Origin: Stenocarpella maydis
Taxonomy: Eukaryota; Ascomycota; Sordariomycetes; Diaporthales; Diaporthaceae
DNA: 64,000 nucleotides
Assembly (NCBI GenBank): GCA_002270565.1
Contig: NQMI01000039.1
Span: 286,194-350,193, forward strand
Direction of reading: 5' to 3'
Position numbers and translations under genes: made by a program. Under the pieces are notes generated by a model. It did not search any database and had not been told where the DNA came from. It saw only the letters and a list, made by a program, of their open reading frames with translations. The first letter of the stretch is position 1, and each line of letters opens with the position of its first letter. Positions 48,049-61,168 of the stretch are shown here, in pieces.

Positions 48049-50169
48049 GTTGGATCAGGATGGTGATGATGATGAGCCCTCTCAACCTTGGAAGGCAAGT
48101 TCTCAGGGCACGTCCTGGACAGGTCTCGTCCGACGGGTGTTGTAGGGGGGAAGCCGGGGTAGGCTTCGAAAGATATACTAGGTACGGCCGTGGTTAACGT
48201 CACTTGCTGGCGTTTGAGGACGGCAGACCGCTCGTGATTTGAAAACAGATTCTGGCGAACAAAAGGCGGACGGAAAGAGTAGCCAGTCGGGGCCGTGATG
48301 ATATCCTCTGAAAACAGGGGATGGGTGCCGTCATGCCCGTACTCTCTCGCCGTCCTCGCCTCCCAATCTTTGTCGAAGACGGGGTTCTGCAGGAGCCGCA
48401 AACGATGCGAGGCTTCGTGGCAAGCGGCCTGCAAGCATGGGGACACAGACAAAGGACGAATAACAGGCGCCCGGCCGGGAGCGAGGGTTAGCCCGACAGT
48501 TATCGACGAACAGACGGGGATAGGCCACCACAAGACGAGGGAGGGCCTCGAGTTGAGAATGCATACGCCGATCCAGCACAGGGGCCGAAGACGGGAGACG
48601 AGCCGCTGAAACCATAAAGTCAGATAACCAGAATTCTTATTGAAAGCTCCTTGGGGGAGATTATGCTGGGATCGGACCGACGATTGCAACTGAGACATTT
48701 CGAATCTATCCACAGCACCGTCTTGTGCACCCGGGCTGCCACGAGGCAGGGCGAGGGAGGGAAATGCCGCGCCTGCGCAAATGGGAAAGAGATGAAGGAG
48801 CGGCACAGGACATAAGGGCGCATGCAAAGCAATGCGAGACATTGGTCCTTTTTCCCCTGCGGCCATTTCATGCACTTGTCAACGGTCAGCGGGGGTTCAT
48901 TGCACCACATGGTCTCTCGCCTCCGGGGCTGACTGTTTTCTGCGCGCCGCGAGATTCTGGTCCGGATACGAATGAGTAAGTCACGGTAAGGAATTATATA
49001 TGAATGAGCTTGTACCTGTGGCCGTACACCCCTCTGAACACACTTGTAAAGCACATCTATTTGTAAACCTACGTGCCGCCTGGTGGTTTTCAGCGTGCCC
49101 AACACCCTTAGATAGGGAGGTACCCAGGCACTTGTATACCTGGATCGGCTCAGCCAGCAGGTGGGCTCGCCCTTCGATGATCGGTCTGAAAATCAACACA
49201 GCTACCCTCGGGGCCAACATGTATCAGATACGGCGCGCTCTAGATCAATACTATTTGACCTTGGGCAATCATCACCATATAGCAGGGTCTAGTCACCAAC
49301 GGCCCCCGGGGTATAAAGCCGGGCTTCTTGATCCCCATCGCCAGGTTGTCGGAATGAGGTAGTGCACAAAGTTGACGGTCTAGGTGCATGTGTCAAGGCG
49401 CAGCGGAGAAGGCCATCTCCGCAAGCAAAGGGGCTGATTTGCAAGTTTCAATAAATAAACAAGAGCAAACCCCTTGGGGGGAATCAAGCCGTGCTTACCA
49501 TAGAGTATGGATAGATATGTGACACAAGCTCTGTCTTCCCACTGGGGCAGAGAACCTAGGTAGGCTGATCAGCCCTGAGCCGTTTAGCTAAGAAGACTGG
49601 AATTTTCAATCCCCTGGAGATCCTACTAGCAGTATCTACACAGTAAGAGACGTCCCATCACAATATAGCTAGCTATACATATGCACGAGCTGTGTATGGG
49701 GTCTGGGAGATTCGAATAACTCTTGACAATGAGAGACTACCGCCATGCCTGAATGATGCCCCGAATGGGATCTCTGGAATGCAATGTACCTGGGCTAGGT
49801 AATATGGCCCTGGCCTGGCCCGGCCCAAGATCCAGGTGACTAATTTGCAGGTGTGGACCCGTTTCCTGGAGGCACACTCCCCGCCATTGTACCTAGCCAA
49901 AGTTCAAGTGAGACCAGCTGAATTCGGTAACTTGACTCTATCGCTTGACTACAATGAAATCCAGGCCTCATGGCAATCACATATCTTGAGGGGCAGCTCG
50001 GCATGGGTGAAATTCGAGTTGGGTACGGCTGTACTATAGCCGCACTGATTGAGGGCGCCTTGTCCCTTATCAGGCCCGATAAGCCAATCACCCCAATAGA
50101 CTTTTCCAAGGGTCCGTCTTTCGCGACCTCACAGCGCCACACCCGCTCCTTCGAGTGCCAACTTCCATC
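48049..50169. other. Divergent intergenic region
   Basis: About 2.1 kb between the start of the GPI-protein gene (-) and the start of the mitochondrial nuclease gene (+), so both promoters lie here. No gene or repeat supported. Confidence 0.55.
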
Positions 50170-53100
50170 ATGCGAATACCTGCCGCCGGGCCGTACGTGT
50201 GCTGGAGATGTCTACCGAGGGGTGCTCAGTCGGGGATTTGCTCCCCCAGAGCTGCTGGGCTGGCCAGGGGTAGCCTCCGAGGCAATGCTGGACGAGGTCT
50301 TGCCGCGACTCTTGTCAACCGCAGGGTAAGCAACCACCCAAATCCTTCGTGGCAGCCCTTGGCTCTGACCTTTACCTTGCGTCCCTGCGACTAACATCAC
50401 GTGTGATGCAAAGTCCTTTGCGGCCGTGCAAGAAACGCCCAAGACAAGCTCACAGGACGGCTTCGTCCCGGACATCCGCCAGCGGTTGCGACAATGGGAG
50501 GCCGAGAACCATGTACCGGCCCCCATAGGCGTGCCGGCAGACAACGGTAGCGCAGGCCAGGCGCGTAACATACTTACAAGGCCTCGTCAGCTCGACGAGC
50601 TGGGACTTGAAGAAGAAACACGCTCGGAGCTGGACCAGCCGCTCCCTGACAGTGATGCCCTCCTCGACCTTCTCCCTCCGCCATCCGACTTCAGAGCCGG
50701 CGACTTGCTCGAGATCCAGGAAGACGCCGATAGGCTTTCAGTCCTTGCCGTCTGTCTCGGAAATCGCCACGGCGTCTATCACTTCTACACCATTACCGGA
50801 AGATGGCATCCCACCCCCAAGGCGTATTCGAAGTTCGTGGTCAGGAACTTTGTCGGCGAGGAGTTGCTCCGGCCCGTCGCTGACAAGCTCCCGAAGGACG
50901 ATCTGCCTTTTGAGACATTGAGGGCGATGAAGGACCTCAAGATGGGCCCGGACCGCGAGTCTGGGAGCGCGCTCCTGCGCATCATGCACAAGTTCCAACA
51001 GAACGTTGAAACAGCTACTCAAAAACACGCCACTCGCCTTGAAAATGCTCATGAAATTTTGGTCAATGGTGGTAAAGACAGGCATCTCACCTTGGAGAGT
51101 GCTGCGGCTACTTTGATCGGTGAACGGAGCACAAAGGCCGGCAGCATTGGCCCGCACATCTTGTGTGCTGTCCATCGCGCCATCGTGGCCGACGACGTTG
51201 GATTTCGCGTGGTCGGCACCTTAGGCCCCACCAAGAAGACGGTATACGAAGTGACGTCGCCTGAAGATGTCCTGTTAGTACACAACACGCGGACATTGGT
51301 CAGACTCTTCAGCGACATCCCCGGTAAGACCGGAGTGCCAATGTCGGCTGTGAATAAGTCGGTGTTTAGAGAGAGCAAGATAGGCCGCTTCGTTGGGAAG
51401 GCTAGGGACGCTATTATAAACAGCCGCCGCTACCGCGATTGGACGCCGCATGGGACTCTTGGTCCAGCGAAGGTGCCCAGGCCCCCCGTCGCAACGACTT
51501 GGAACGACGTCGACTTGAGCATATTGCATTTCATGCACCTATGGGCTGGCTACGGCCAATTTTCCCCGTTCTCAAGCTTTCAAACGATAGGTTCCACGAT
51601 TTTAAGGGCTATTGGGCTGTATAAGGACAGCGAAGACTTATCTGCCAGCACTGGATGGACATTCCTTCAGGAAGTTGGATACTTGACCCCTTGGGATATC
51701 CCCTCACGCCACACCAACCGCGTTCCAGGCGTGTCATTATCTCGGGAGAAGGGCTTTGAGCGTATGCAGTTGAGGCCAGATGGTATCTCAGCTGACTTGG
51801 AAGCCGACCGTTTCGCGGGCAAGCGCAAGGAATGGACTGGTCACACGGTGTTCGCGATTGACTCCAAAGACACAGTCGATATCGACGACGCCGTGTCTAT
51901 TGAGAAGACAGACAACCCGGACGAGCATTGGATTCATGTCCATGTGGCAGATCCTGCATCGAGGATCCGACATGACTCAAGCCTCGCAAAGCGCGCTCAG
52001 ATGTTACCGCTGAACTTGTATCTCTCTGGGCACGAGTCCAACATCTGGGGCGTGGGAAGTGAGGTCCAGGAGCTTTTTTCTCTCGGTCCTGACAGACCCT
52101 GCCTCACCTTCAGTGGCAAGGTCAACAGTGCTGGAGACCTCCTGGAGTATAATGTGGCACCAGGCCAGCTCAAAGACATCGTTTCCATCACTCCTGAGGA
52201 GGTCAACCGGGCTGTCGGATTTGAAGATTCCAGGCGGCCACCGCCGTGGTCTTCTGTAGAAAGCTTCACAGTGGGCCAGCCACCTTCCAAGAAAACCGAG
52301 AACAGGAAAATGGTCACAGCGTCCGAGCTTCGAGAAGATGAACTTGAACTACTCAAGGCGCTTCATCGGCTCGCGATTGCCATCCGGGGCAGGCGTCTAG
52401 CCAAGGGTTCCGTGCCAGTTTTCCCCTTGCGCGCCAATGCCAGTGCCTCGTTTGGCGAGACCTCGTGTGATGAGGCACCATCTGGAGTCATGACCTGCAA
52501 CGGCGATCCATCCATCAAAATAAGCTGGGGCGATGGCAGTGAGGCTCCTCTGGTGACCAACACCATGGTGCTAGCAGGTGAGGTGGCCGCGCGGTGGTGT
52601 GCGGACCGCCAAGTTCCCATCCCCTTCGTGAAGCAACCCGTTGCCCAGAAGAACTTGGAAGTCCTCAAGGCCTACACGGAGAGGGTCTACTACCCGACCC
52701 TCCTCCGCGGAGAAAAGCCCAGCATAGAGCAGTCGATGCAGTTCTACAACCTTGTAGGCCCAGACGAGGTGTCCTCGCGGCCGGGCCCGCACTTCGTACT
52801 AGGGGTGGACGCCTACGCCAAGGTGACATCCCCGTTGCGGCGGTACTCAGACATTCTGGCGCACTGGCAGATCGAGCACGCGCTTCTGCAGGAGATGGAG
52901 GAAGGTAAGGTAGTGCCGTCCAAGCTGCCGTTCCGCGCGACGAAACTCGACACGGAGGTGTTCCCCTGGATGCTGCTCCGGCAGCGCATCATCCGGCGCC
53001 TGGGCAACGTGGACGGCAACGACGCGTACATGCGCCAGGCACTGTTCCGGGCGTGGAAGTACCCCTCCGAGCACGACTCGAAACTGCCGGGCACCTTCCT

Positions 53101-53317
53101 GTTTACCGTATCCCGCACCTGGGGCCGGCGCATCGTCGGCTGGCTGGACTGGTTCGGCCTCGAGTCGCTCATGTTCTCGGACGGGCTGGCGAAGCTGGGC
53201 TTCCAGGCGAGTGACCTCAGGAGGGGCGATGTGCTCAAGGTCAAGCTGAAGGATATCAACCTCCACGGGGGCGATGTGCTTGTCGAGCCGATTGGGAGGG
53301 TCAGCGCGGAGGAGTAA
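50170..53317 (+). CDS. cyt-4: Mitochondrial 3'-5' exoribonuclease, RNB family (Cyt-4 / Dss1)
   Basis: Two exons, 50170-50325 and 50414-53317 (88 bp intron with GACTAAC branch, CAAAG acceptor), give 1019 residues. Exon 1 encodes a basic, acid-free presequence beginning MRIPAAGPYVCWRCLPRG, typical of fungal mitochondrial import signals. The central RNB domain begins at about residue 525. Its four metal-binding aspartates are D535, D541, D543 and D544 (IDSKDTVDIDDAVS), with exactly the 0, 6, 8, 9 spacing of RNase II. Downstream conserved blocks include FVLGVDAYAKVTSPLRRYSD. In yeast Dss1 works with the helicase Suv3 in the mitochondrial degradosome; Neurospora cyt-4 mutants are defective in mitochondrial RNA splicing and turnover. 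The upstream in-frame GTG at 50155 was rejected as a start. The C-terminal region resembles the S1-like ending of the family only weakly. Confidence 0.95.
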
Positions 53318-55268
53318 TGCGAGTTGTGATATCACCCTCGAGGCAGAGCTCAGAACTTGGGTTGCATAGTGGATGCCGACCGAGACCAGGCTGCGATTTA
53401 CCCTTGGCTGGGAAGCATATATCCCGTGGCTTCAGGCGTCTTCAACACAATACACAAAGGCACCACATAGGCGTCCTGGTGTGCTGAAAATGTACATTGC
53501 ACAGGCCAGACGATAACGATATTGACATGTAGAATTACCAACAGTGGATATAGACTATGCTTCTCCCATACGATGAATCCTCTCTCGTAGCGTGTCTCGA
53601 CCTGTGCTTAAGACCTTCCATCGCAACAAGCCGATACCGATGATACCGTATAGCTGCAAGACCAAAATGTAATGAACGCACAGAGCCTGCCTAGCAAGAA
53701 TTCCGGTCCTCCCCCCCCCCCCACAAAAAAAAGGCAAGGTACAATGTGGACTTTCCACGCCTCTTAAGAGATTTGAAAACAAATTTTTTCTCTTCCTCTA
53801 CGCGTGCCTCGCCTCATCGCCCTTCGTATGTATGTGCAACGGGCAAGAGGAACTCGCTCTTGATTATTCCCTCTCAGCGCCGTGATCAGCCCAGCCACTG
53901 ACGGCCTTCACTGTCAACCCCTTTCCGTTTCTCTCCGCCTCTTCTCCAAAGGCAATAAGACTCTGCTCGGACTGAACCGATCTGTTAAACCGCGCCAAAG
54001 GGCTGGACTTCCTGTGTGTGTGGAGATTTTTTTCTAGCGGGTTGTGTATGTGTGTGTGTGTGTGAAGGAGGGGAGGGGGTTGCCCAGGTGGAACAAGCAC
54101 AATCGCAGTTGCATATACCAATCCTGACTGGAGACACGCAGACCTTTTTCGCTAACCGTGTTTCGCATGACGGTTGATATCGCCGTCAGCATTTCGCTTG
54201 AGCCGAAAAACCCAGTAAACCCACGAGATGGCTGCTCGTCGATTTACTTCGCTAGGAGCGCTGGCCACATCACATCGCGATTCCCGGAACACGCCTGCGC
54301 ATCTTGTTCAAACACGAGTCTTCCCTTCTCGGTGTCGGCCGTCATGCGATAGTTGAGTGCCGTTCGAGCTGGATATTCGCATCTATCAGGAAGCTGTCTG
54401 CCGCTCACCCTCTTCTCACCCGCACTTGGGTTTCGAAACCCTGTGAAAGTCCAATGGTCCAAGAAAATTCACCCCTTCCGTCCGGTTGAACCCCATTGAT
54501 AGATCTCCTTTGGTTAACGCCCCATTGACCCCCCCCCCATAAAATCACAAAATGACTTTTCCCTCCCTATTATTTCTTTTATACACACACCCCGCTTCAA
54601 GATTCAATCCGCGCGCATCATGCCGTTTCCGGAAAAGTCGCGCAACAAGAGAAAATGAAAACGAAGTATAAGATCCGGGATCCCTCATGCACCTGCCCAA
54701 GTGATGTGTGTGTGTGTGTTCGCAAGGTTGAGCCGTGACCGTTCACAACGCCGCAAATAAAAAAAGTTTGAATTGGGCCCTGCGCCCGACCTGCTCCAAG
54801 AGGCCAATGAACATCCCGATAATATGGCCTTCACCGAGTGAGCATCCGCTGCTACACGGTGGGCAATGATGAAAGGTAAATGTTCGTAAACGCCGTCCGC
54901 GATGCTGGTTGTCGAGTCGTTATGTGTTTGTGAAGATCAGACCTCACTCGACTCGAATGCTAGATTTTGGTCAAAGTTGAATATGCCGTTGTCCATGCGC
55001 GGCTGGCAAATGTCGTAGTGGCGGTGCAAATGAAAATGGCAACGTCCAACTAATGCCCTATGCTCAAATGCACACGCCTAGACGCTAATCGTACAATCGC
55101 TCGCTAGATACAATGGCTGGTCTGAGTTGTGGGGTAGGCAGAAGAAACGTGCTGAAAAGGCGCATTCAGATGGGGAGACAGCCCTGGTGGGGGACTCTCT
55201 CAGTCTTAATGATGGAATCGGAGGTTGATCTCTGCGAAGCCTTCTTTTTCTGAACAAGCAAGTCAACA
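53318..55268. other. Intergenic region between convergent genes
   Basis: About 1.95 kb between the nuclease gene (+) and the Reg1-like gene (-). It contains the two 3' regions, homopolymer C runs near 53711 and 54530 and TG-rich stretches near 54045 and 54705. No gene supported. Confidence 0.55.
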
Positions 55269-57192
55269 TCATCTCCTCCATCCTACATTCCAGACAACAC
55301 TATCAGGCATCATGGTCAGCAAACTTGGGCTAGTGAGTGTCTGGGGAGTTTTTCCCTCGGTCCGCAAGGCAGATCCAAGGAGGGTTTCTGGGCGCGGAAG
55401 GTACATACTGGGCGATGTCTCGGGCCGTATTCACCGTATCAAGGACGAAGCCAACGATGCCTTCCGATGCCGTTTCACCTTCTTCATAGGGCATGAACAT
55501 ACCTGATTCCGTCCGTCTCATACCGGATGGTGCCGCATTCAAGCTGCTCGATGAAGTGGTGCGGCGGAATCCGGAGGAAGAAGGTCCGCCCGGGGACGGT
55601 GATCTTAAGCCATCGCTGAATTCTGCACAGTCATCGTCATCCTCGCCGTCCTCGTCGTCAACAAAAAACATCTTGGATGGCTTCGACGGCCGCAGGGTTT
55701 CTTGCGACGATGATGGCGACATGATTGGGCTCCTGTACGAGTGCTTCATGGCCGTCTCTGGTGGTTCAGGCGTGTCCTCTCGGTACTTGAGCGTCGTCGG
55801 TGGCAGCATGTTGATGCTCTTCTTCTCGGCCTTGCCGTGACTGCTCGTCCTTCTCAGGATCGGCCTCCGCTTCTTCGTGGTCGCCCTCTTCATCATGATC
55901 CCGTCGTCCGAGTCACTACCATAGTTATATCGGTCTGTATCAACGTCATCGTCGTCATCGTCGTCGCCCTTGATGTCGACTGCAATGCACTGCTCAACCT
56001 TCTCATTGAAGTGAATGTGCTTGCGCTCGCTGTTGGGCGAGATGATGCCCGAGGTGGATGTTGATGGTCCGGTGCTCAGTTGGTCCCTACTCAACCGTCG
56101 TGACGAGAAGGGGAATGTGACGTAGTCAGTGGCAGCCCGCTCGAACCTGGGCCTCGGTGACACTCTGATCCCGCGAGGCATTTCCTTTTGCTGAGCTTGG
56201 ACGGCCGCTGCAGCCTGCTTGATCAGGGACGACGATGACAACGACTTTTGCAGCATAATCTCCGACATGCTCCTTTTCTTCAAGATTGGCTTCTTTTTGG
56301 ATTGTGATTGCATGAAAGAGTTGGATTTGGAAAAGCCGGCGGATGCTTCGTCATGCTTGGGGCCTGTGAGGTCACTCGTCTTGCCAGTCAGTAGCGGCCC
56401 GTACAGCCAAGTAACGTCACAGTCCTTGAGCCTATACCAAAAAAAAAATCAACGATCTGGAGTCTGAGATGGGGAGCATGGCATGACAAACCAGTTGAGT
56501 GTCTCGGGAGAGACGGTCTTGAGGTTGTTCTTGGCCTTGATCCAGGTTCTCCAAGAGGCGTTTTCTAGCCGTGCAGAGTTGCCGCCAAAGCCGTCCCTGT
56601 TGGAAACGATGTGCTTCCAGGACGACCAGATGTCTTCCTCCTTCCAGTCATGAGACAGGTAGTCGACATGGCGGGTAGGTTGTGCACCAACTGCTGTGTC
56701 GTCTACAGCACCGCCGGTGGGATCACCATAAGACTCGGGTGTCTCGAGATTTGAGGTTGTGGTTGATGTGTCGTATCCCTCAGAACTCACGGTGCGAGGG
56801 CTGGGCGGGGGCTCGAGTTCCTCAGGTGTTGGCGGGCCAAGGTATGCATTGTAAGCGGGGAAGACAATGTCGGTGTCGTCGCCCAAGTCGTGCAGTAGCA
56901 CATTCTCGCAACCCTCGCTCTCCGTCGAGAGCGACAGGTTGCTCGCAGGGGTGGAGGAGCAGGAATGTCCAGCGGTGGATGCGTGTATTGTTTGCGGCGA
57001 GGAGGGCGCCGTAGACAGCGCGGAGTCGGCGAAGATTTTGACTGGTTGCGGGTAGAGATCATGGATTCTCGAGGCAGAAGATGAGCCGTGAAGACCGCCG
57101 GTTTGCCTGGACCCAAATCTCGACTGTGAATGAGATCGACGCAGCGCAGAGGGTGCGAAGTAGCTCTCTTCCGAGGTTATTACCACCGCCAT
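55269..57192 (-). CDS. reg1: Reg1-type regulatory subunit of protein phosphatase 1
   Basis: Three exons on the minus strand, 57192-56492, 56431-55409 and 55299-55269, give 584 residues. The start MAVVITSEESYFAP at 57192 is used; the upstream in-frame TTG was rejected. Residues about 175-250 hold the conserved fungal block HVDYLSHDWKEEDIWSSW ... ASWRTWIKAKNNL ... NWLKDCDVTWLYGPL, which spans the first intron. A second block, KHIHFNEKVEQCIAVDI, contains a PP1-docking-like HFNE core as in yeast Reg1. Acidic and Ser-rich low-complexity segments lie between. The last exon is only 31 bp and supplies the end VVWNVGWRR. In yeast, Reg1 brings the Glc7 phosphatase to Snf1 kinase and so keeps glucose repression on; the same role is inferred here. 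The first intron uses a GTTTGT donor. Confidence 0.88.
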
Positions 57193-58970
57193 CTTGACGG
57201 ACAACCACCGGCGATCAATTGGACGTGGCGTCCAACGTCACCGTCAATATTTGACCTGATTTTAAGAGAGGGGGTTCCGTCATCTGTATGCCACCAATCC
57301 TGCTCAGGGGGAGCGTGCTATCACGAGTGCGGTGCGTGCGCCTCGGGGGTTGTAGCAGGACGTTGCAGCTTGACAGCCACTTCTCTTTCTGGTGCTGGTT
57401 TGGCACAGCTAGGGGGATGGTTGCGCAAGTTAGAAGTCGATGCTGCGCAGCGGCGTGCTGTGAGTTGCAGGGCAACCAGCGATGGCCGAGGGTGTGGAGA
57501 AATTGTGCGAGGGTGCCTGGCTGGAGGTGGGCCTCTGGGCGGCCAGGTTTGTTTATGACTGGCAGGTAAAAGGTTGTGGGTGAGGGTAAGGTGGGTGAGG
57601 TGAGATATAGGTCCAGAAGTCGCAGGAGTGCCGATCTGAAGAGGACAGACGCTCTATGTACACTAGGGTGGTGGTGCGCAAGGGCGGCAGCGGGCTGCGT
57701 GTCTCGAGTCTGCGGGTCTATAAGTAAGGGTGGTGGTGGTCAGGACAAAAGCTGCCTGACTGACGGCATGGAGAGATATCGCAGATGACTCGAAGGGGGG
57801 TAAGTATTTCTGGGGCTTCGCTGTATGGGCGGAGGGCGGACGGTAGGAGTCGGAGACGCAGACCAACCAGACTTCGGGGGGGAGGCGGCGGGTCCAAGAC
57901 TTAAAAGTGTGGGATGTGGAAAGGTGAATGGAGGATTGCGTGGGTTGGACTTGAAAGGTCTGGGGTCCTTGCCGATCCCAGAAAGGTCTACTAGGTCTGG
58001 GCTCTACGATTGCAGGGACGCGCCTCGCATCGCATCGCAGCACCAGCACCAGCACCACCTAGGTAGCGTGTGTGGTGCAGGTCAACTGGTGGTGTACAAG
58101 GCTGGTTAGACCAAGGGTCTAACCGGAAGGGCCAGCTCCACATGGCCACTAGCACCACTTGGGCAGTGGGCTTGACTGGCCTGCAGGCGTGGGGGGTGGG
58201 AAAAGAGAGAATTGAGGTGGCACTGGCACTCACTCTCGCAGCTCGCGAGGCAAATCCCAATTTGCTCGGCATGCCATGTCGGCCTCGGCCTGCCTACAGA
58301 GACATCCGTCTTGCTGACACCCACAACTGCCACAACGAGCCACGATCCACGACACGCGACCGCCAGCGCTGCAGCAAGGTGCAGCACTCTGTGGTTGCGT
58401 GCCTGGGCGTCGTAGCACAGCAAGACCACCGGGGGGGGGGGCGTCTCGACAGCGTGGGATGAGGCGGGTGGGGGATCCAACCGGTGTGAAGGCCATGACA
58501 GGGAGGGTGGGATTTTGGTTAGCACCTCGAACGTGCCGACTCCTGCGTTAGATAGCAGCAGCAGCAATAGTAGGATATCGGGGCCAGGCCGAGGGGGTGT
58601 GTGGTGGCTCACGGTTGTAGAGCCCAGGCCTGCTGCAGGACGGAGCGCAACCTCCAAGCTTCACTCACTCTTCATGCACGATAAGGATCCGGCACGGGGC
58701 AGAGCACTATGCCTAGGTTAAGCGAGCGCCCGGGCTGCCGGGCGGGTGAGTGGAATGAGTGGGCGAGCCCGGCCAGTGGTGAACCATGGAGACCACGTAT
58801 GATAGAGATGATATATTGGTGCATGCATATGTGTGTGAATCTCTTGTGTATGCAGCATCGCTAAAAACAGACACACTCGGGGACCCGAATTAAAACGGCC
58901 AGATGTGAGGCACCACAGGTACTGAGAATATGTGGAGGAGAGAAGACGCCCATTTGAGATTCAACCTTGC

Positions 58971-58994
58971 AGTCAGTCAGTCAGTCAGTCAGTC
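58971..58994. repeat. AGTC tetranucleotide microsatellite
   Basis: Six uninterrupted copies of AGTC in intergenic DNA. Confidence 0.8.
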
Positions 58995-61146
58995 TCTGAC
59001 CGCTTCAGGCCTCGAACCAAACGCAGCCTCAGACCTCGAAGGGTGTCTTCAGTCTGGAGGTTTCAAAGAAGCCGGTAGGCTATCAGGCCGACGGCATGAG
59101 GGGGACGTGCCTGCGTGTCCATGCAAGTGACTGACGCGCTGCAGCCCCAAGACGCCAGCTGCACGACCAAGTTCAAAGTCCAACTATACTAGAACAGAAA
59201 CACCCATACGGTAACGTCTGTGTGCCTACTATGTATACACGTCTGGGCGGTGAGCCCGGGCCACTGGATAAGACAGCTCGGTTTGAATTGCCTCTGAGCG
59301 AAAAAAAAGAAGGGGGAAAAAAAGCAAAAGCAAATGCTAGCACGAGATGGGGAATGAACGTGCGGATTGCGGAGTGCAGCATGAGGTGCAGCTCCTAAGC
59401 AGGGAATAGCCAGCAACGTGATTCGCCCCCGGCCTTTCCCCCATCGCTCTACCGAGAAACTTCGCACCGTGTCTGTCTGACCGAGTAATGAGGCCTTGAG
59501 CGGGCGACCGAGTACTTTGCGGATACTGTGTAAAGGGTTCATCCTGCTGGCTTGCCGCGGACAAAACAGGAAGAACAACAGTGGGTGGTGATGATGCTAT
59601 CTTATGCACCAGGTATGTATGCTCTTCCGTGGTCCTTGACAGACCGGTCAGGTGTAGTGGCAGCTGAGAGTGCCTAGGCTACCAAGCAGGCCAGGTCGTC
59701 ATGCGACCAGACAGCCAGATAAGCAAACATACAACAGGCGGCTATACTGTGTATGTGGCAACGACGGGTTGCGCACTGGCCAGATCTGGCCCAGTACCTC
59801 GGGAAGGGTGGCGCTCGGGTTGTATGTACGGTGTATAGACAGGGCGAAAAAAGAAGCGTACGAGCACCTCGGTAATCGGCCCTGTGGAATATGCGGCCTT
59901 GGCAGGCGGCCCCGGGGGGGAGGGGGGGGCAAAATACGGTCAAAAACACGGCCTTCTGAGGAATTCTCGTCAAATCTAGCAGACAGGGGCCTCGCCGGAT
60001 CAGACACAGTGCCCGAGTGGCCAGCTGGCAGGCTCCGAGTGGCAGAGAGAGTGGGAGCGGGAGCGGGTGTAAAAGGGGGGGGGGGTGGAAGATAAACTCG
60101 TCCTTGATTTTGCCTTCGCCTCTTGCCTCAGAGATGGTCACGGGACGATGAATGACTGGCTTGGGGGTTCGTTCCTGCGCTTCCCCGTGTCGACCCGCAC
60201 GGCCCGTGGGCTTGGGGGTTCCGGAATGTTAATTCAATGCGGCCTGGCAGGCTGGCAGGCTGGCAGATGATGGCCGTGCTGATTGCTGATGCCGATGCTG
60301 ACGCTGACCGGGACCAGGCCGGGAACGGGAACTGGGGGACGGGGACGAGGATGTCGTGACTTGGTGGCGGGGCTTGTCACATTGTGTACGGTGTACGGGA
60401 TACCTCTCAGTATTAAAGCATTTAGTGAGTGGCCCGAGGACTGAAGAAGGCGACGAACCGGCCAAGGGCAGAAGGGTCACTTGATCCGACCTGGCGCAAC
60501 AAAACCCCACCGATATACACAGAACACAGAGAGTCTTATATGCGGCGCGCGCGTCTGCAGGTGGGAACGAGACTGAGAGAGAGTGTGTGCCAGTTTTGGC
60601 ATGAAGCCCGTTATTATTATTAGCACCATGCTCGCCCCAGATGTGACATATTGATTTCCCCGATGCTCGCAAACCTTGGGCGTAGCGCAGCTACTATGTG
60701 CAGGGCAGACGCACGCACTGTATCGTACGTACCTCCGTACTCTACTCGTTGCTGTCGCTGTTGTGGCTGTCTCAGCTGGTGCGGGGGTCGCACGGGGTGG
60801 GAATGTCTTAGGTTCTGATGAATCCGGGGTGATCGGTCTCGAGGGTTCCTACACAATGCAGACCGGGCCTGCCCAACCTGGGGATGGCAGCTGGCCGGGG
60901 AAAAGGGGGTCCGGCCGTTATGGCGTGGCCTCCTGGAATTGGGCCATCGGAGCTCTCACCATCCAAGACTGGAGCCCCCAACACAAGATCAGCAAGATGC
61001 AGCAATTCAGTCTGGGGCAGCGCAGCGACTTTTTTGCTGCAGCAAGTCAGGATTGGTCTGGCCCGGGACAAGTGAGACTTGAGACTTGTCCAATGACTGA
61101 TGTCATAGAACAGCGTGCCAGACTGCAGGGGAAAAAAGGAAGAAGG

Positions 61147-61168
61147 AAAAAAAAAAAAAAAAAAAAAG
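61147..61168 (+). repeat. A homopolymer (22) in a purine tract
   Basis: An A22 run preceded by GGAAGAAGG-type purines. It could be a simple homopolymer or the relic of a retroposed poly(A) tail; no target-site duplication could be identified by eye. Confidence 0.75.
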
